DNA of 64,000 bases from Bifidobacterium mellis. Its GTDB lineage: Bacteria; Actinomycetota; Actinomycetes; Actinomycetales; Bifidobacteriaceae. The stretch lies in assembly GCF_000967265.1 (NCBI RefSeq), contig NZ_KQ033885.1:1894816-1958815 (forward strand), written 5' to 3'. This document shows, one piece after another, positions 1 to 9,596 of the stretch (positions within the stretch are counted from its first letter, which is position 1; each line of letters begins with the position of its first letter). The notes under the pieces are model-generated. The model searched no databases, was not told the DNA's origin, and saw only the letters and a list, made by a program, of their open reading frames with translations. The translations under genes were made by a program, and so were the position numbers.

Positions 1-533
1 TCCGCCGAAGCTTCCAGCCGGGCCAGGTCCAGAGCCTTGTTAAAGGCATCCGAAGTCCAGCTGGCCCCGGCCACCTTGTCCACCTTGAGGTCCTTGAGCG
101 GGCGTCCCTGGACTACTCCGGGCACAGCCCGGGCAAAGCGTTCCATGTGGCCGCGCGAGACGGGCGAATCCGAATGCCCCTGGACCTGGACCCGGGTCAC
201 CTGGCCTCCCGACAGGTCCAGATCCACATCGATGCTGTCAGCCCCGTCATGCCCGTACTTGCCCGTCAGGGCGTAAGTGCCATCGTGATAGTTGCCCGTG
301 TCAGCCGGGGCGGTCGGCAGTCCATCACGGGAAACAGCCGTGGGCGTGCCCTCGCCCGCAGAGCCGGCTCCCGACTCTGGTGCAGAGCTGGACTCGGCGC
401 CTGATCCAGCGAATTCGTCGTCCATGGGCTTGGCCTGCTGGCTTCCGCAGCCGCCCAGGAGGGAGCCGACCGCCACCAGGGTCGCCAGGGTTGCCGAGGC
501 CGTGGCCAGTCCCCGAGACTTGCTTGTAGCCAT
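1..533 (-). CDS. FMN-binding-domain lipoprotein (3' end beyond window)
   Basis: The visible 177 residues begin with a lipoprotein signal: a hydrophobic stretch ending in LLGGC, with the lipidated Cys at about residue 29. A Ser/Ala/Gly-rich linker follows, then a region resembling an FMN_bind domain (about 80 onward). The segment DKVAGASWTS (about 152–161) resembles the D-x-x-(S/A)-G-A-(T/S) motif that ApbE flavinylates; the acceptor would be Ser rather than the more usual Thr. The ATG at 533 follows AGAAGGAGG, and the gene starts 1 base after the ATPase stop, so it is the last visible gene of the iron operon. Inference: a surface flavoprotein giving electrons to iron reduction. The C-terminus is cut off by the window edge. 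Confidence 0.75.
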   Translation of the reverse strand, partial: MATSKSRGLATASATLATLVAVGSLLGGCGSQQAKPMDDEFAGSGAESSSAPESGAGSAGEGTPTAVSRDGLPTAPADTGNYHDGTYALTGKYGHDGADSIDVDLDLSGGQVTRVQVQGHSDSPVSRGHMERFARAVPGVVQGRPLKDLKVDKVAGASWTSDAFNKALDLARLEASA

Positions 534-534
534 T

Positions 535-1410
535 TCAACGCCCTCCTTCTGCATCAGCAGCCGATCCCGGCAGGGAGCCGCCGGTCTTGGCCGTCTTGGT
601 GGGGTCATGGAAGCCCACCGGAATATCCTGGCCCCCGGTATCACCAGGAGCCCCACTGAAGGCCGGCCGACCTCCGGCTGCCAGGTAGGCCTGCTTGGCC
701 TCCTCATCGTTCCACTGCTCACCGGCCAGCACACCGTGGTTGAGCATGATCTCCCGCTGGGCGCATGAGGCCACCAAGGCATCGTGCGTAACCACGATCA
801 GGGAGGTTCCCTGGTCATGCAATTGCCTAAAGAGGTCCAGCACGATCCGCTCGTTGGCCTCGTCCAGGTTGCCGGTGGGCTCGTCAGCCAGGATCAGCTT
901 GGGCTCGTTGATCAGCGCACGTGCCACGCAGACCCGCTGCTGCTCGCCGCCCGAAAGCTGGCTGGGCAGGTGGCGGGCCCGATCCGCCAGACCCACCCGG
1001 TCCAGGGCCTTCATGGCCTGATCCTCGTCCACCACCGAGTGGTAGTACTGGGCCACCATGACGTTCTCCAGGGCGGTCAGATGCGGGACCAGGTAGAACT
1101 TCTGGAAGACCAGGCCGATCACATTCTTACGCACATCGGCCAGCTGGGACTGGCTCAGATCCTCCAGCGGGCGCCCCTGCAGACGGACCGAGCCCCGGCT
1201 GGGGGTGTCCATGCAACCCAGAATGTTCATCAGCGTGGTCTTGCCCGAGCCGGAGGACCCCACCACGGCCAGCCACTGGCCCTGCGGGACGCTCAGATTC
1301 AAATCGTCCAGGGCATGCAAATCGCCGTAGATCTTGGAAACGTGGTCCAGATCCAGCAGCATGCCGCCGCCCGACTGGAACTCGCTCGCCTTTGCCTGCG
1401 TCATTGTCAT
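535..1410 (-). CDS. ABC transporter ATP-binding protein (MacB/LolD type)
   Basis: A 291-residue nucleotide-binding subunit. Walker A is GSSGSGKTT, the signature is LSGGEQQR, and Walker B is LILADEP followed by TGNLDE, as in the MacB/LolD/FtsE group that works with MacB-type permeases. The chosen ATG at 1410 overlaps the stop of the upstream permease (ATGA) behind GAGGGAGG; a longer reading to 1521 would run into that permease and is unlikely. The C-terminus (after about residue 225) is a poorly conserved tail. It energises the two permeases just upstream. Such permease pairs occur in P19-type iron loci, where their exact substrate is unsettled. Confidence 0.85.
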   Translation of the reverse strand: MTMTQAKASEFQSGGGMLLDLDHVSKIYGDLHALDDLNLSVPQGQWLAVVGSSGSGKTTLMNILGCMDTPSRGSVRLQGRPLEDLSQSQLADVRKNVIGLVFQKFYLVPHLTALENVMVAQYYHSVVDEDQAMKALDRVGLADRARHLPSQLSGGEQQRVCVARALINEPKLILADEPTGNLDEANERIVLDLFRQLHDQGTSLIVVTHDALVASCAQREIMLNHGVLAGEQWNDEEAKQAYLAAGGRPAFSGAPGDTGGQDIPVGFHDPTKTAKTGGSLPGSAADAEGGR

Positions 1411-2597
1411 TCCTCCCTCAAAACCAGGGCCGGGTCGATACGCGAAGCCCGGAGGACCGGCCGGATGGATGCGATCATCGATATGGCCACGCTCAGCAGG
1501 ACCGTGCCCAGGGCCAGCCACCAGTTGAAGCCCAGCGGACGCTGGAAGACGGACAGGCAGAGCAGCCGGGCGAAGCCATAGCCCAGGGCGGTGCCGACCA
1601 GACCTCCGGCCAATCCGTAGCAGGCCGACTCCGCCAGAAACTCCATGGCTATCCCCCGCGAAGAGGCACCTAGAGCCTTGCGCAGGCCGATCTCGCTGCG
1701 CCGTTGGGAGACGATGGAGGCCATGGTGGTCCCCACGCCCACAAAGGTCAGGACCAGTACCACCACCGAAACCAGCCAGAAGAGCGACTGGAGCATGGCG
1801 ATGGTATGGCTGTCGCCCGCTGTGATCCTGGTGACCGGCCGGGCCTTGACCCCCATGGAGGTCATGTCGTTGATGCCTGCGGCGATGGTCTTCAGCCCCG
1901 AAGTCATGGTGTTGACCGAGTATTCGATGACATCGGTGCCCCGCTTGGCCCCGGTCAGGAGCTCCAGATCGGCCAGGTCGGCATAGATAATGCGATCCTC
2001 GGGTCCACCGGTATCGACGATGCCCCCCACACGAAAGTCACGGCCCTGGCCTCCGGCCTTGCCTGTGCCGGTGACCTGGCTTGCCGGGTAGCCGATGGTC
2101 ATCTGCTTGCCAGTGGTCAGCCCCAGCGAATCAGCCAGGTCCCGCCCCACCATGACCGAACCGGGCCGGGGCCAGGAACCCTCCACGCTCCAGTGACGGT
2201 TGAGCTGACGCACCTGGTCGGGGTGGATGCCGGCCATCACGCGGGCGCCGGCATTGACCTGCACCGTCTCATATCGATAAGTGGCGTACCTTGCCGGAGC
2301 CTTGGCGGTCACCATGTGGGTAGTGTGGTCCACCATGCCCTGTTCGATGCCGGCGGACCGGTTGTCCCCCTGGATGGGCGAAACGACCAGGTTGGCCCCG
2401 TAGGAACGCATCTCCTGGTTGATCTGCCTGGGAGCCTCGATGCAGACCGCCGCCAGGCAGAAGAGGGTGGCCGCCCCCACCAGGGAGGCCACCACGGCCA
2501 TCAGTGCCCGGCCACGACGACGGAAGACGGCCCCGAAGAGCATGGTCAGGAACATGCGGGTGTTGGTCATATGGCTCTTATGGCGATCAGCGGCCAT
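1407..2597 (-). CDS. ABC transporter permease, MacB/FtsX-like
   Basis: A 396-residue membrane protein with the MacB architecture: one N-terminal membrane helix (about 25–50), a large extracytoplasmic domain (about 55–260), and three C-terminal helices ending in a short tail, LVLREE. The start at 2597 overlaps the upstream permease stop by 11 bases; an internal ATG at 2570 (MTNTRMF) is an alternative. It pairs with the adjacent permease and ATPase. Similar permease pairs sit beside P19 and FTR1 genes in Campylobacter (cj1661–cj1663), so a role in periplasmic iron handling is inferred from context rather than from the sequence itself. Confidence 0.82.
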   Translation of the reverse strand: MAADRHKSHMTNTRMFLTMLFGAVFRRRGRALMAVVASLVGAATLFCLAAVCIEAPRQINQEMRSYGANLVVSPIQGDNRSAGIEQGMVDHTTHMVTAKAPARYATYRYETVQVNAGARVMAGIHPDQVRQLNRHWSVEGSWPRPGSVMVGRDLADSLGLTTGKQMTIGYPASQVTGTGKAGGQGRDFRVGGIVDTGGPEDRIIYADLADLELLTGAKRGTDVIEYSVNTMTSGLKTIAAGINDMTSMGVKARPVTRITAGDSHTIAMLQSLFWLVSVVVLVLTFVGVGTTMASIVSQRRSEIGLRKALGASSRGIAMEFLAESACYGLAGGLVGTALGYGFARLLCLSVFQRPLGFNWWLALGTVLLSVAISMIASIRPVLRASRIDPALVLREE

Positions 2598-3897
2598 GAA
2601 GCACCTCCGCCGGCCGAAGCCGCAGAATCGATCTGATGGACGAGATGGACGCCAGCAGCACGGTCAGGGCCAGCAGCACGAAGACCAGCACGAAGACCAT
2701 GGGGCGCATGGTGATGCCCGATCCGAAGACCACTCTGCCCACAATCTGAGCCACCCCGGAGCCCAGCAAGGCACCGACCAGAGCCCCGGCCAGGGCGATC
2801 AGGGCCGTCTCGGCCAGCACCAATCGGGATACAGCCCCGTCGGTGGCGCCCAAGGCCTTGAGCAGGGCGAACTCCGAGGACCGCTCGGATATGGAGGACG
2901 CCATCAAATTGGCCACGGCGATGGCTGCCGCCAGCAGGCTGAGCACGGTCATCAGGATCATGACCGCCTGGGTCTTCTGCAGAACATCGCCCTGCAGGGC
3001 TGCCACCTGTCTGACCTGCTTAGCCATGGACCCGGGGATGGCCTCCTCGATCTGGTAAGCGATGGATGAGGGGTAGGCCGTGCAGTACCAGGTCTCCCAC
3101 TCGTCCTGGGAGAGGGCAGCTGGGTTTCGTGCGGCCTTGCGGGCCAGGTCGTTCTCGGGCGTGGTCAGAGCCTTGACCTCCACCTGGTCGATCTGATCGG
3201 TCAGGCCGGACATCTCCTGCAACGGCCTGGTAGGCAGGTAGAGGGAGGAGGCGTCAGAATCACCGGAGTCGAAGATGCCCACAATGGTGACGGTCCGCTG
3301 TTGATCACCCAGACCGACCCTGACCTGGTCGCCAACCTGACGGCCGCCCAGTCGTGCAGCCAGCTCCTTGCCCATCATGGCCTCGGTCCTGCCGCCGGAC
3401 CCGGCCTCGTCCTTGGGCCAGCGGCCTTGAACCTTCCACCAGGGCCTAAGACCTTTGAGACCTGCAGTACTGCTCTCGCCGCTGTCTACCTTGACGGTCC
3501 GGCCGAACCAGGTGCCTACCAGGGGGGCACCGACCTGGTCCACAGTGCCACGAAGATCCAGGCGGGGAGCGAAGTCGGTGATGTTGTAGGCCCAGAAGAT
3601 GGTCTTGATCTTGGGCACCTGGGACTCCTTGAGGAAGGCGGTTGGCGTTGACTCATCGCCTGAGGGGCTGCCCTCCTGGTCGCCGTAGAGGTCGGAGACC
3701 ACGGCATCAGCCTTGGCTTGGACCGTGATGTTGGACCCATAGGTGGACAGTTCCGCGTTGAGCTTGTCGCCCACGTCGAAGACCACCCCCAGCATGGCCG
3801 TAGCCACGCAGGCCGACAGGCAGACAGTGACGGCGATGAGCATTCTTCGCCCGAACTGGCGGCTGAATGACCGCAGCATCATTCGCATGAAGAACAT
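2587..3897 (-). CDS. ABC transporter permease, MacB/FtsX-like (partner)
   Basis: This 436-residue protein has an N-terminal helix (about 12–35), a long outer domain and three C-terminal helices, again the MacB/FtsX fold. The start at 3897 (MFFMRMM) sits behind GGAAGGAG with good spacing; the open frame continues upstream to 3948, but that part overlaps the preceding gene and lacks a ribosome-binding site. The C-terminus ends RPAEVLHGR, close to the usual P-x-E-x-L ending of the family. It is probably the second half of a heterodimeric transporter with the next gene. Confidence 0.82.
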   Translation of the reverse strand: MFFMRMMLRSFSRQFGRRMLIAVTVCLSACVATAMLGVVFDVGDKLNAELSTYGSNITVQAKADAVVSDLYGDQEGSPSGDESTPTAFLKESQVPKIKTIFWAYNITDFAPRLDLRGTVDQVGAPLVGTWFGRTVKVDSGESSTAGLKGLRPWWKVQGRWPKDEAGSGGRTEAMMGKELAARLGGRQVGDQVRVGLGDQQRTVTIVGIFDSGDSDASSLYLPTRPLQEMSGLTDQIDQVEVKALTTPENDLARKAARNPAALSQDEWETWYCTAYPSSIAYQIEEAIPGSMAKQVRQVAALQGDVLQKTQAVMILMTVLSLLAAAIAVANLMASSISERSSEFALLKALGATDGAVSRLVLAETALIALAGALVGALLGSGVAQIVGRVVFGSGITMRPMVFVLVFVLLALTVLLASISSIRSILRLRPAEVLHGR

Positions 3898-3919
3898 ACC
3901 AACCGCTCCTTCCCTTTTT

Positions 3920-5194
3920 TCAGCTCTTGAAGTGCGAAGACAGAGCATCCAGATCGGCGGTGCTGATCAGTATCGCGCCCCGGCCGGTCTTATAGGGCAG
4001 AGGGACGGGATTGCAGCCGCCCTTGAACCCGATGGTGGCCAGGTTGATGGCTACGTCGCACTTCTTGCAGATGATCTTGCCGTCTTTTTCGTAATAGCCT
4101 GCATCCCCGCAGTTATCGCAGGCATCCAGCCCGACTCCGTAGGCTGCGCCATTCTTGCGGATGATGATAAAGCGCATCTCGGTGCCGTCCTTGGCCCGGT
4201 AGCTGAATCGATGCAGGTGGCCATCCTCCACCTGGGAGAAGCGGATGGTGGCCGTATCGGCAGTCAGGGAATACCGCTCCGGAGGTGAGAGCACGGGAAC
4301 CTTGTGGGCCTGGGCCGTTCCCACCGTCAGGGCCAGGGTGATGCCGATCATGGCCACCAGGCTCCAGACCGCCGATGCCAGGGCCCTTCGGCGGAAGGCC
4401 CGGTGGCTACGGTCTTCCGCTGTGGAGGCTCCGGTCACCGGCATGCGCCAGCCTGCAACCAGACAGGCCAGGACTGGAATGATGAAGACCAGCACCTGGG
4501 CAAGAACCAAGGTCAGGTCGGCGTTGTAACCCAGGGCCATGACCCGGAAGGCCCAGCCGTGCAGAAGAACCAGGCCGGTGGTCTGCATCAGGGCCACCAG
4601 GGCCACGATGTGCCGGACCAGCAGCAGGACCACCATGAGCAGGGCGGCCAGGCGGAAGGCTATCCGGGGGCAGGAGGTATGCATGGTCCTCAGAATGGCG
4701 GCCACCGTCACAGCGGCGGCAAGGCCGAGCAGGAAGCCCAGGGCCCGCAGGAGCATGGCCGAGGTCAGCACAGGCTCCCCCGGCTCCACAAAGGCCGTAA
4801 GCTGCAGGATGACATCAGGCAGGGCACGGAAGGTGGTCAGGGCTATGGCCAGGGCCGCCAGGGCGTTGGCCAGATCCATGACCCAGGGGTGCCGATGCCA
4901 GTCCGAGACCAGCCGGTCGGCGGCCAGCACCACCGCAATGGCCGCCAGATCGGTCAGAACGCAGGCTACCAAGGTCGGGTAGTTGACCATGGTCCGGCGG
5001 TTGATGATCACGGTGGCGCGCAGGAGGGCGAAGACCAGCGCCCCCAGCACGCCGACCCCCAGGCCAATCAGTCGCCATGAGGAGGAACGAGGCCGATCGC
5101 GGCCCTCGCCAATCCCCAGAAGCACGCTGAAAACCATGACCAGGAGGGCCGGGGCCAGCGTCCCCGGCAAGACCGTGACAAATTGCTCAAGCAT
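3920..5194 (-). CDS. DUF2318 iron–sulfur-like membrane protein (FtrD/Cj1660-like)
   Basis: A 424-residue protein with about eight or nine membrane helices in the first 300 residues and a C-terminal extracytoplasmic DUF2318 domain. That domain carries two CxxC pairs (DACDNCGDAGYY, then CKKCDVAIN) as expected of a metal- or Fe–S-binding module. DUF2318 proteins are found with FTR1 and P19 in Campylobacter and in FtrABCD-type systems. Here it lies 13 bases downstream of the P19 gene. The ribosome-binding site before 5194 is poor, so translation may be coupled to the upstream gene. Probable role: electron transfer or iron oxidation/reduction during uptake. Confidence 0.85.
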   Translation of the reverse strand: MLEQFVTVLPGTLAPALLVMVFSVLLGIGEGRDRPRSSSWRLIGLGVGVLGALVFALLRATVIINRRTMVNYPTLVACVLTDLAAIAVVLAADRLVSDWHRHPWVMDLANALAALAIALTTFRALPDVILQLTAFVEPGEPVLTSAMLLRALGFLLGLAAAVTVAAILRTMHTSCPRIAFRLAALLMVVLLLVRHIVALVALMQTTGLVLLHGWAFRVMALGYNADLTLVLAQVLVFIIPVLACLVAGWRMPVTGASTAEDRSHRAFRRRALASAVWSLVAMIGITLALTVGTAQAHKVPVLSPPERYSLTADTATIRFSQVEDGHLHRFSYRAKDGTEMRFIIIRKNGAAYGVGLDACDNCGDAGYYEKDGKIICKKCDVAINLATIGFKGGCNPVPLPYKTGRGAILISTADLDALSSHFKS

Positions 5195-5207
5195 GGTGCA
5201 TAGCAGC

Positions 5208-5831
5208 TTACCACTGGTGGGGCGTGTAGTCCCAGTCCCAGCTGACCACGATGGGCTCGGTCCAGAAGTGTCCCTTCACGCCAGTCTCCGGGTCGACGTG
5301 CAGCATCCAACCCTTCTTCTCCGGGGAGTCGATGGAATAGGTCAGCTTGTAGGATCCGGCCTTCTCCATTTTGATGTTGGCTCCGTAATGCGGACCATCC
5401 GAGGCGTTCATCTGCATGAAGGTGCCGGACTGCTTGTCATTGGGGTCATCCTTGTTCTGGATGGTGTAGTTGACGGTCAGATCCGGAACGAACTCACCCT
5501 TGGCATAGCCCAGGTTGTTGTTGGGCAGGGCGTGGATATCGGCCTCCAGGTGCAGGCTGGCATCCGCCGCCTTCAACCCCATGGATGCAGGCTCCATGTC
5601 GATGGGCTGGAAGAAGACCGTGCCTATGTTCAGGGGGCCCTTCTGCTGGTCGTCGGGCGGGATGGGAATCTCCTCGAACCCGGCCCCCTTGCCCGCCGAG
5701 GACTGGGAGGCGCCGGAAGCCTCAGGCGCGGGGGCCTCACGGGTACCCGATCCGCCGGAGCCGCACCCCGCCAGGGCCAGGGTGCCCGAGAGCACGATCG
5801 CGACCAGGGCGGTCAATTGTCTCTTCTTCAT
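5208..5831 (-). CDS. P19/Tp34-family iron-binding lipoprotein
   Basis: A 207-residue secreted protein. The signal sequence ends in the lipobox LAGC (Cys about 23), followed by a Gly/Ser/Pro linker and an Ig-like domain of the P19 (Cj1659)/Tp34 family, with the usual N-terminal segment naming a metal site (PIDMEP) and the HYGANIKM segment. P19 proteins bind Cu and Fe and help the FTR1 permease. The start ATG overlaps the FTR1 stop (ATGA), so the two are translationally coupled. I recall an equivalent pair in Bifidobacterium breve named bfeUO for ferrous iron uptake; that name is from memory. Confidence 0.88.
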   Translation of the reverse strand: MKKRQLTALVAIVLSGTLALAGCGSGGSGTREAPAPEASGASQSSAGKGAGFEEIPIPPDDQQKGPLNIGTVFFQPIDMEPASMGLKAADASLHLEADIHALPNNNLGYAKGEFVPDLTVNYTIQNKDDPNDKQSGTFMQMNASDGPHYGANIKMEKAGSYKLTYSIDSPEKKGWMLHVDPETGVKGHFWTEPIVVSWDWDYTPHQW

Positions 5832-7642
5832 GATTGTCCTTCGCTCTTTGGTGTTTGCATGGATGCCGTGACCTCAGAGGGCACAGCCCCTTCGGCGGCC
5901 TGATCGGCTGCCGTCTGATTGACGGCTGCCGACAAGGACCCGCCGGAGTCCTGATTCGACCGCGACCGCTCCTGCTTGTGCAGGCGGCGGGTCGACACAA
6001 TCGCCAGCACGACCACGACCAGGGCCGCCAGGATCTGGGCACCGATGGTCTGCGTGTAGGGATACAGCCCTATCCAGTCGCTGGTGGGCACCCCGGGCAG
6101 GTAGGTGGCCGGCACCAGGTCGCCCTCGATCAGGGCATGGACGCCGCCCCCGGCGAAGATGACCACCATGACCGCCATGAGCAGGCTGGTGATGATGAAG
6201 AAGGGCCGGATGGGAATCTTGACCGAGGTGAAGCGGATGAGCACGAAGACGATGACCAGGACCACGGCGGCAGCCGCAAAACCGGTCCAGATCTCCCGTC
6301 TGCCACCAGGGGCCATGGCGAAGATGGCCTGGTAGAACATGACCGTCTCAGCACCCTCCCGGAAGACCGCCAGGAAGGAGAGCAGAGCCAGGGAGATCAC
6401 GCTGCCCTTCGAGATGGCCGCCACCGTCCGGCTTTGAATGTAGTGGTTCCAGGATTCCACAGAGGACTTGGACAACATCCAGTTGCTGGTGTAGAGCAGC
6501 ATGAGCATGGCTACCAGGGCCACCACGCCCTCCAGGATCTCCTGCTGGGGACCGTTCCCGTTGAAGAGCAGGGTGAAGAGCAGGGCCACCAGCCCGCTGG
6601 CCACCAGACCTGCCGCAATGCCCCAGTAGATGTGCCGAACCTTGTCTTTATGGCCGGCCTTGACCAGGTAGGCGATGATGGCCGCTACCACCAGGATGGC
6701 CTCCAGTCCCTCCCTCAGAAGGACCACAAAGGCCTGGCCGAAGGCTGATGTCAGGAAGGTCGTCCACCCGTTGACCTGGTCCGCGGCGCCCCCATCCAGA
6801 ATGGCTGCGTCCTCGACCAGCATGCTCTTCAGATCGTTCACCAGGGTCTTGGCCGGCTTACCCGCCACCATGGCCATCCGGGTCTCCTTGAACTGGTATT
6901 CTACCTGAGAGACCCTGTTGCCACTGATGGCGTTCATGACGTTCTTCTCGAAGCCCAGCTTTTCGTAATACTGGTAGTAGGCCTTGTTGACCAGGTCGGA
7001 TCCCGCCTGGCCCTGCCCCTTGGAAGCCTGGGCGAGCGCCTGATCCAGAATGGGCGTCATCTCGTGGGCCACCTGGGTCCAGGTCCGGTCGCCCTTGCCG
7101 GTGTTCCGATGCTTCTTGGCTGCGTCCAGTCGTCGACGATCCGCCTTGATCTGCTCCTGCTGGGCCTTGGCGTAGGCACGGGGATTGGCCAGCCCTTGGG
7201 TAGCATCCAGCTGGGTGGCCGCAGCGGACAGATCGGCCTTGAGCTTTTCACTGCCCTGGGTCAGGGCCTGCCCGGCATCCGGGGCATAGGCCTGATTCTG
7301 CAGGGCCTGGAACTGCCCGTCCAGGGCGTTGCGCCTGTCCTGCCCCAGGGTCGACCCCACCACCGAAACGAATCCGGAGCCCACGTAACCCACGTTGTAG
7401 GCCCCCATGAATTCCGAGGCCGCCCCGGCGCGATCCCCCCGGGCATAATCCTCACACCCTCGATCCAGCTGACGGGATACGGAACCAGCCACCTGGGTCC
7501 AGCTGTCATAATCCGTGGCTCCGCTCGCCGCCATGGCCGACTGCGGGGTCTGCAGGACCAGGAATATCAGGGTCAGCAGCAGGCATGAGAGCAGGGAGCC
7601 AGCGGTCCTGGCCACTCGTGTCCTGCCGACCTGTGCAACCAT
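5828..7642 (-). CDS. FTR1-family high-affinity iron permease (EfeU-like)
   Basis: A 604-residue iron permease, first gene of the operon. A signal-like helix (about 15–38) precedes a roughly 260-residue helical, Gln/Ala-rich extracytoplasmic domain, as in the large FTR1 proteins of P19 systems. The FTR1 membrane domain (about 298–565) has the two diagnostic R-E-G-x-E motifs: LLREGLEAIL near 310 and VFREGAETVMF near 425, which carry iron through the membrane. The start at 7642 follows AAGGAGATC. I saw no convincing Fur, IdeR or DtxR box in the 159 bases upstream, which hold the likely promoter. It drives a seven-gene cluster. Confidence 0.92.
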   Translation of the reverse strand: MVAQVGRTRVARTAGSLLSCLLLTLIFLVLQTPQSAMAASGATDYDSWTQVAGSVSRQLDRGCEDYARGDRAGAASEFMGAYNVGYVGSGFVSVVGSTLGQDRRNALDGQFQALQNQAYAPDAGQALTQGSEKLKADLSAAATQLDATQGLANPRAYAKAQQEQIKADRRRLDAAKKHRNTGKGDRTWTQVAHEMTPILDQALAQASKGQGQAGSDLVNKAYYQYYEKLGFEKNVMNAISGNRVSQVEYQFKETRMAMVAGKPAKTLVNDLKSMLVEDAAILDGGAADQVNGWTTFLTSAFGQAFVVLLREGLEAILVVAAIIAYLVKAGHKDKVRHIYWGIAAGLVASGLVALLFTLLFNGNGPQQEILEGVVALVAMLMLLYTSNWMLSKSSVESWNHYIQSRTVAAISKGSVISLALLSFLAVFREGAETVMFYQAIFAMAPGGRREIWTGFAAAAVVLVIVFVLIRFTSVKIPIRPFFIITSLLMAVMVVIFAGGGVHALIEGDLVPATYLPGVPTSDWIGLYPYTQTIGAQILAALVVVVLAIVSTRRLHKQERSRSNQDSGGSLSAAVNQTAADQAAEGAVPSEVTASMQTPKSEGQS

Positions 7643-7801
7643 GGGTGATGATCTCCTTCGTCAGTCCCTCGTAATCGAACCTGCGAGAAACGAAGGCCGA
7701 TTTGACAATTACTGAAAATCAATCTAGCTCAGGCACAAGTGGAAAAACAGACTTGTTTATACCGTTTTGAAGCCATATAATGCGCCCGCGCCCGCAGATG
7801 G

Positions 7802-9292
7802 TCAGTCGACCGACAACGGCTCACCCTTATGCTTCCACAGGCAGATGCCGCCGAATACCAGCAGCCAGACCAATCCCAGTATGGCTGGATACCGGGTGTC
7901 GGGAGCCAGGAAGAGCGAGAGATAAATCAGGACGAAGAAGGCGATGGCAACGGTTCCGGTCACCCGGTAGGCCGGCATGATGAACCCATCGGGCATGAAA
8001 TCCTTGCTGGTCCGGTAGCGACGGTGGGCGAGCAGGGTCAGGATGTAGATGAAGATGATGACCGCGCTGGAGCAGGAGGTGAACAGGACGAAGGTGTCTT
8101 CGAAGCCTGGCAGCAGATGTAACACCGGGGATAAAAGGATCAGCACTCCGGACAGGACGATGGCCCGGGCGGGCACCTTGCCGCGGCGCGAAATCGTATG
8201 CAGGCTGCGCATCACAGGAGAGCGGCCGGCGGCGGCCAGCTGGAAGAGGTTGCGGCCGGCGGAGTAGAGCAGGGAGTTCAGGGAGGAGCTGGCTGCCGTG
8301 ATGACCACGAAGAAGACCAGAGCGGCCGCCCAGTCGACACCGGCGTAACGGAAGACCATGACGAATGGCGAGGTGAAGCTGCCGTCGGCGTTGGGGCGGA
8401 AGGAGCGCCAGGGCACGATCAGCATGATGGCGACCAGGGCTCCCACATAGAAGATCAGCACCCTCAGGATGATCTGGTTGATGGCCTTGGGCAGGACCTT
8501 GCGGGGATTCTGGGTCTCGGAGACGGTCACCCCCACGAATTCGATCATCTCATAGGCGAAGAAGACCATCTGGAAGCTCATTAAGAAGGCCATCCACCCG
8601 TTGGGCGCCAGGCTCAGGCCGGTGGTGATGTTGTCCAGACCTGCGTGGCCGGCCGGGCTGATCAGATCCTGTCCCGGCATATGGACGGCCGGGTAGTGGA
8701 AACCCGTGATGACCATGACCACGGCCGTGGCGATCATGGCCAGGATCAGGGTGATCTTGATCATGGAGAACCAGAACTCGGTCTCCCCGAAGACCCGCAC
8801 GGCAATCAGGTTGATGCACACCATGGCCGCCAGGAAGCAGAGCTCGATCAGACCCCGCCAGGCGCTCAGATCGATGCCGAAGGTGCCGAAGAAGGTGACG
8901 AAGTAGGTGCCCACGGCGGTCAGCTCGGACATGCCGATCAGGATGAGCACAATCCAGTAGGACCAACCGGCGAAAGACCCCCACCCCTGGCCCAGGTAGC
9001 GGCTGATGAAAGCGATGAAGGTGTGCTGGACGGGGCTGCGATACATGAGCTCGCCAATGGCCCGCATGAGCAGGTACATGATCACGCCGACGCCGATGTA
9101 GACCAGGATGATGGAGGGCCCGGTCAGGGCAATGGACTTGCCCGACCCCAGGAAAAGCCCGGTGCCGATGGTGCCGCCGATGGCGATGAACTGCACATGA
9201 CGATTGCTCAGACCGCGTTCCATGCCGTCACCTGCCGAGATGCCGTCACCTTGATTCTGCTGCGCCAAAGGGCCATCGCCCGTACGGTTCAT
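7802..9292 (-). CDS. APC-superfamily amino-acid permease (AAT family)
   Basis: A 496-residue transporter with about 12 membrane helices. The first helix carries the family pattern IGGTIGTGLFLGSG, preceded by RGLSNRHVQFIA; FGETEFWFSMIKI marks the middle of the AAT family. It resembles CycA/AnsP/ProY-type permeases, but the substrate cannot be read from the sequence. The start at 9292 is set by AAGGAGGT eight bases upstream; eight upstream codons that stay open are dropped for that reason. It is transcribed divergently from the next permease, with about 300 bases between. Confidence 0.88.
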   Translation of the reverse strand: MNRTGDGPLAQQNQGDGISAGDGMERGLSNRHVQFIAIGGTIGTGLFLGSGKSIALTGPSIILVYIGVGVIMYLLMRAIGELMYRSPVQHTFIAFISRYLGQGWGSFAGWSYWIVLILIGMSELTAVGTYFVTFFGTFGIDLSAWRGLIELCFLAAMVCINLIAVRVFGETEFWFSMIKITLILAMIATAVVMVITGFHYPAVHMPGQDLISPAGHAGLDNITTGLSLAPNGWMAFLMSFQMVFFAYEMIEFVGVTVSETQNPRKVLPKAINQIILRVLIFYVGALVAIMLIVPWRSFRPNADGSFTSPFVMVFRYAGVDWAAALVFFVVITAASSSLNSLLYSAGRNLFQLAAAGRSPVMRSLHTISRRGKVPARAIVLSGVLILLSPVLHLLPGFEDTFVLFTSCSSAVIIFIYILTLLAHRRYRTSKDFMPDGFIMPAYRVTGTVAIAFFVLIYLSLFLAPDTRYPAILGLVWLLVFGGICLWKHKGEPLSVD

Positions 9293-9596
9293 GCGACTGC
9301 ACCTCCTTGTCTTCACAACCCATCAATCATCACCGTCCAGGTAGGGATGCCCATCGAGGCCGGTAGGTCAGCAATACCACAGAGGTGTCGATAACCGGGA
9401 GCGGACGGCAGGCACCGACGCCCATGGTAGGGCCCGGCGGTCATCATTCGGTGAATTTACCGTCTCACATGGCGGACGCCTTTATTCCACAATGCAAAGG
9501 CATGGTCATTCGGCTCGGGTCGGCTCCTATAGGGTTGGCCCTGTCAGCCGGCAACATTCAGCTGACAACCATCACCACCTAAGGAATGACATCCCC
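9293..9596. other. Divergent intergenic region between two permeases
   Basis: 304 bases holding the promoters of two divergently transcribed amino-acid permeases. One hairpin is visible just before the plus-strand gene: GTCAGC and GCTGAC arms at 9546–9569 with a 12-base loop. I found no T-box or lysine aptamer motifs here and no clear operator. Confidence 0.4.

Noticed and set aside
7643..7801. Fur/IdeR/DtxR box before the iron operon
   Set aside because: I looked for TTAGGTTAG-like or Fur-like dyads and found only weak partial matches, not enough to report.
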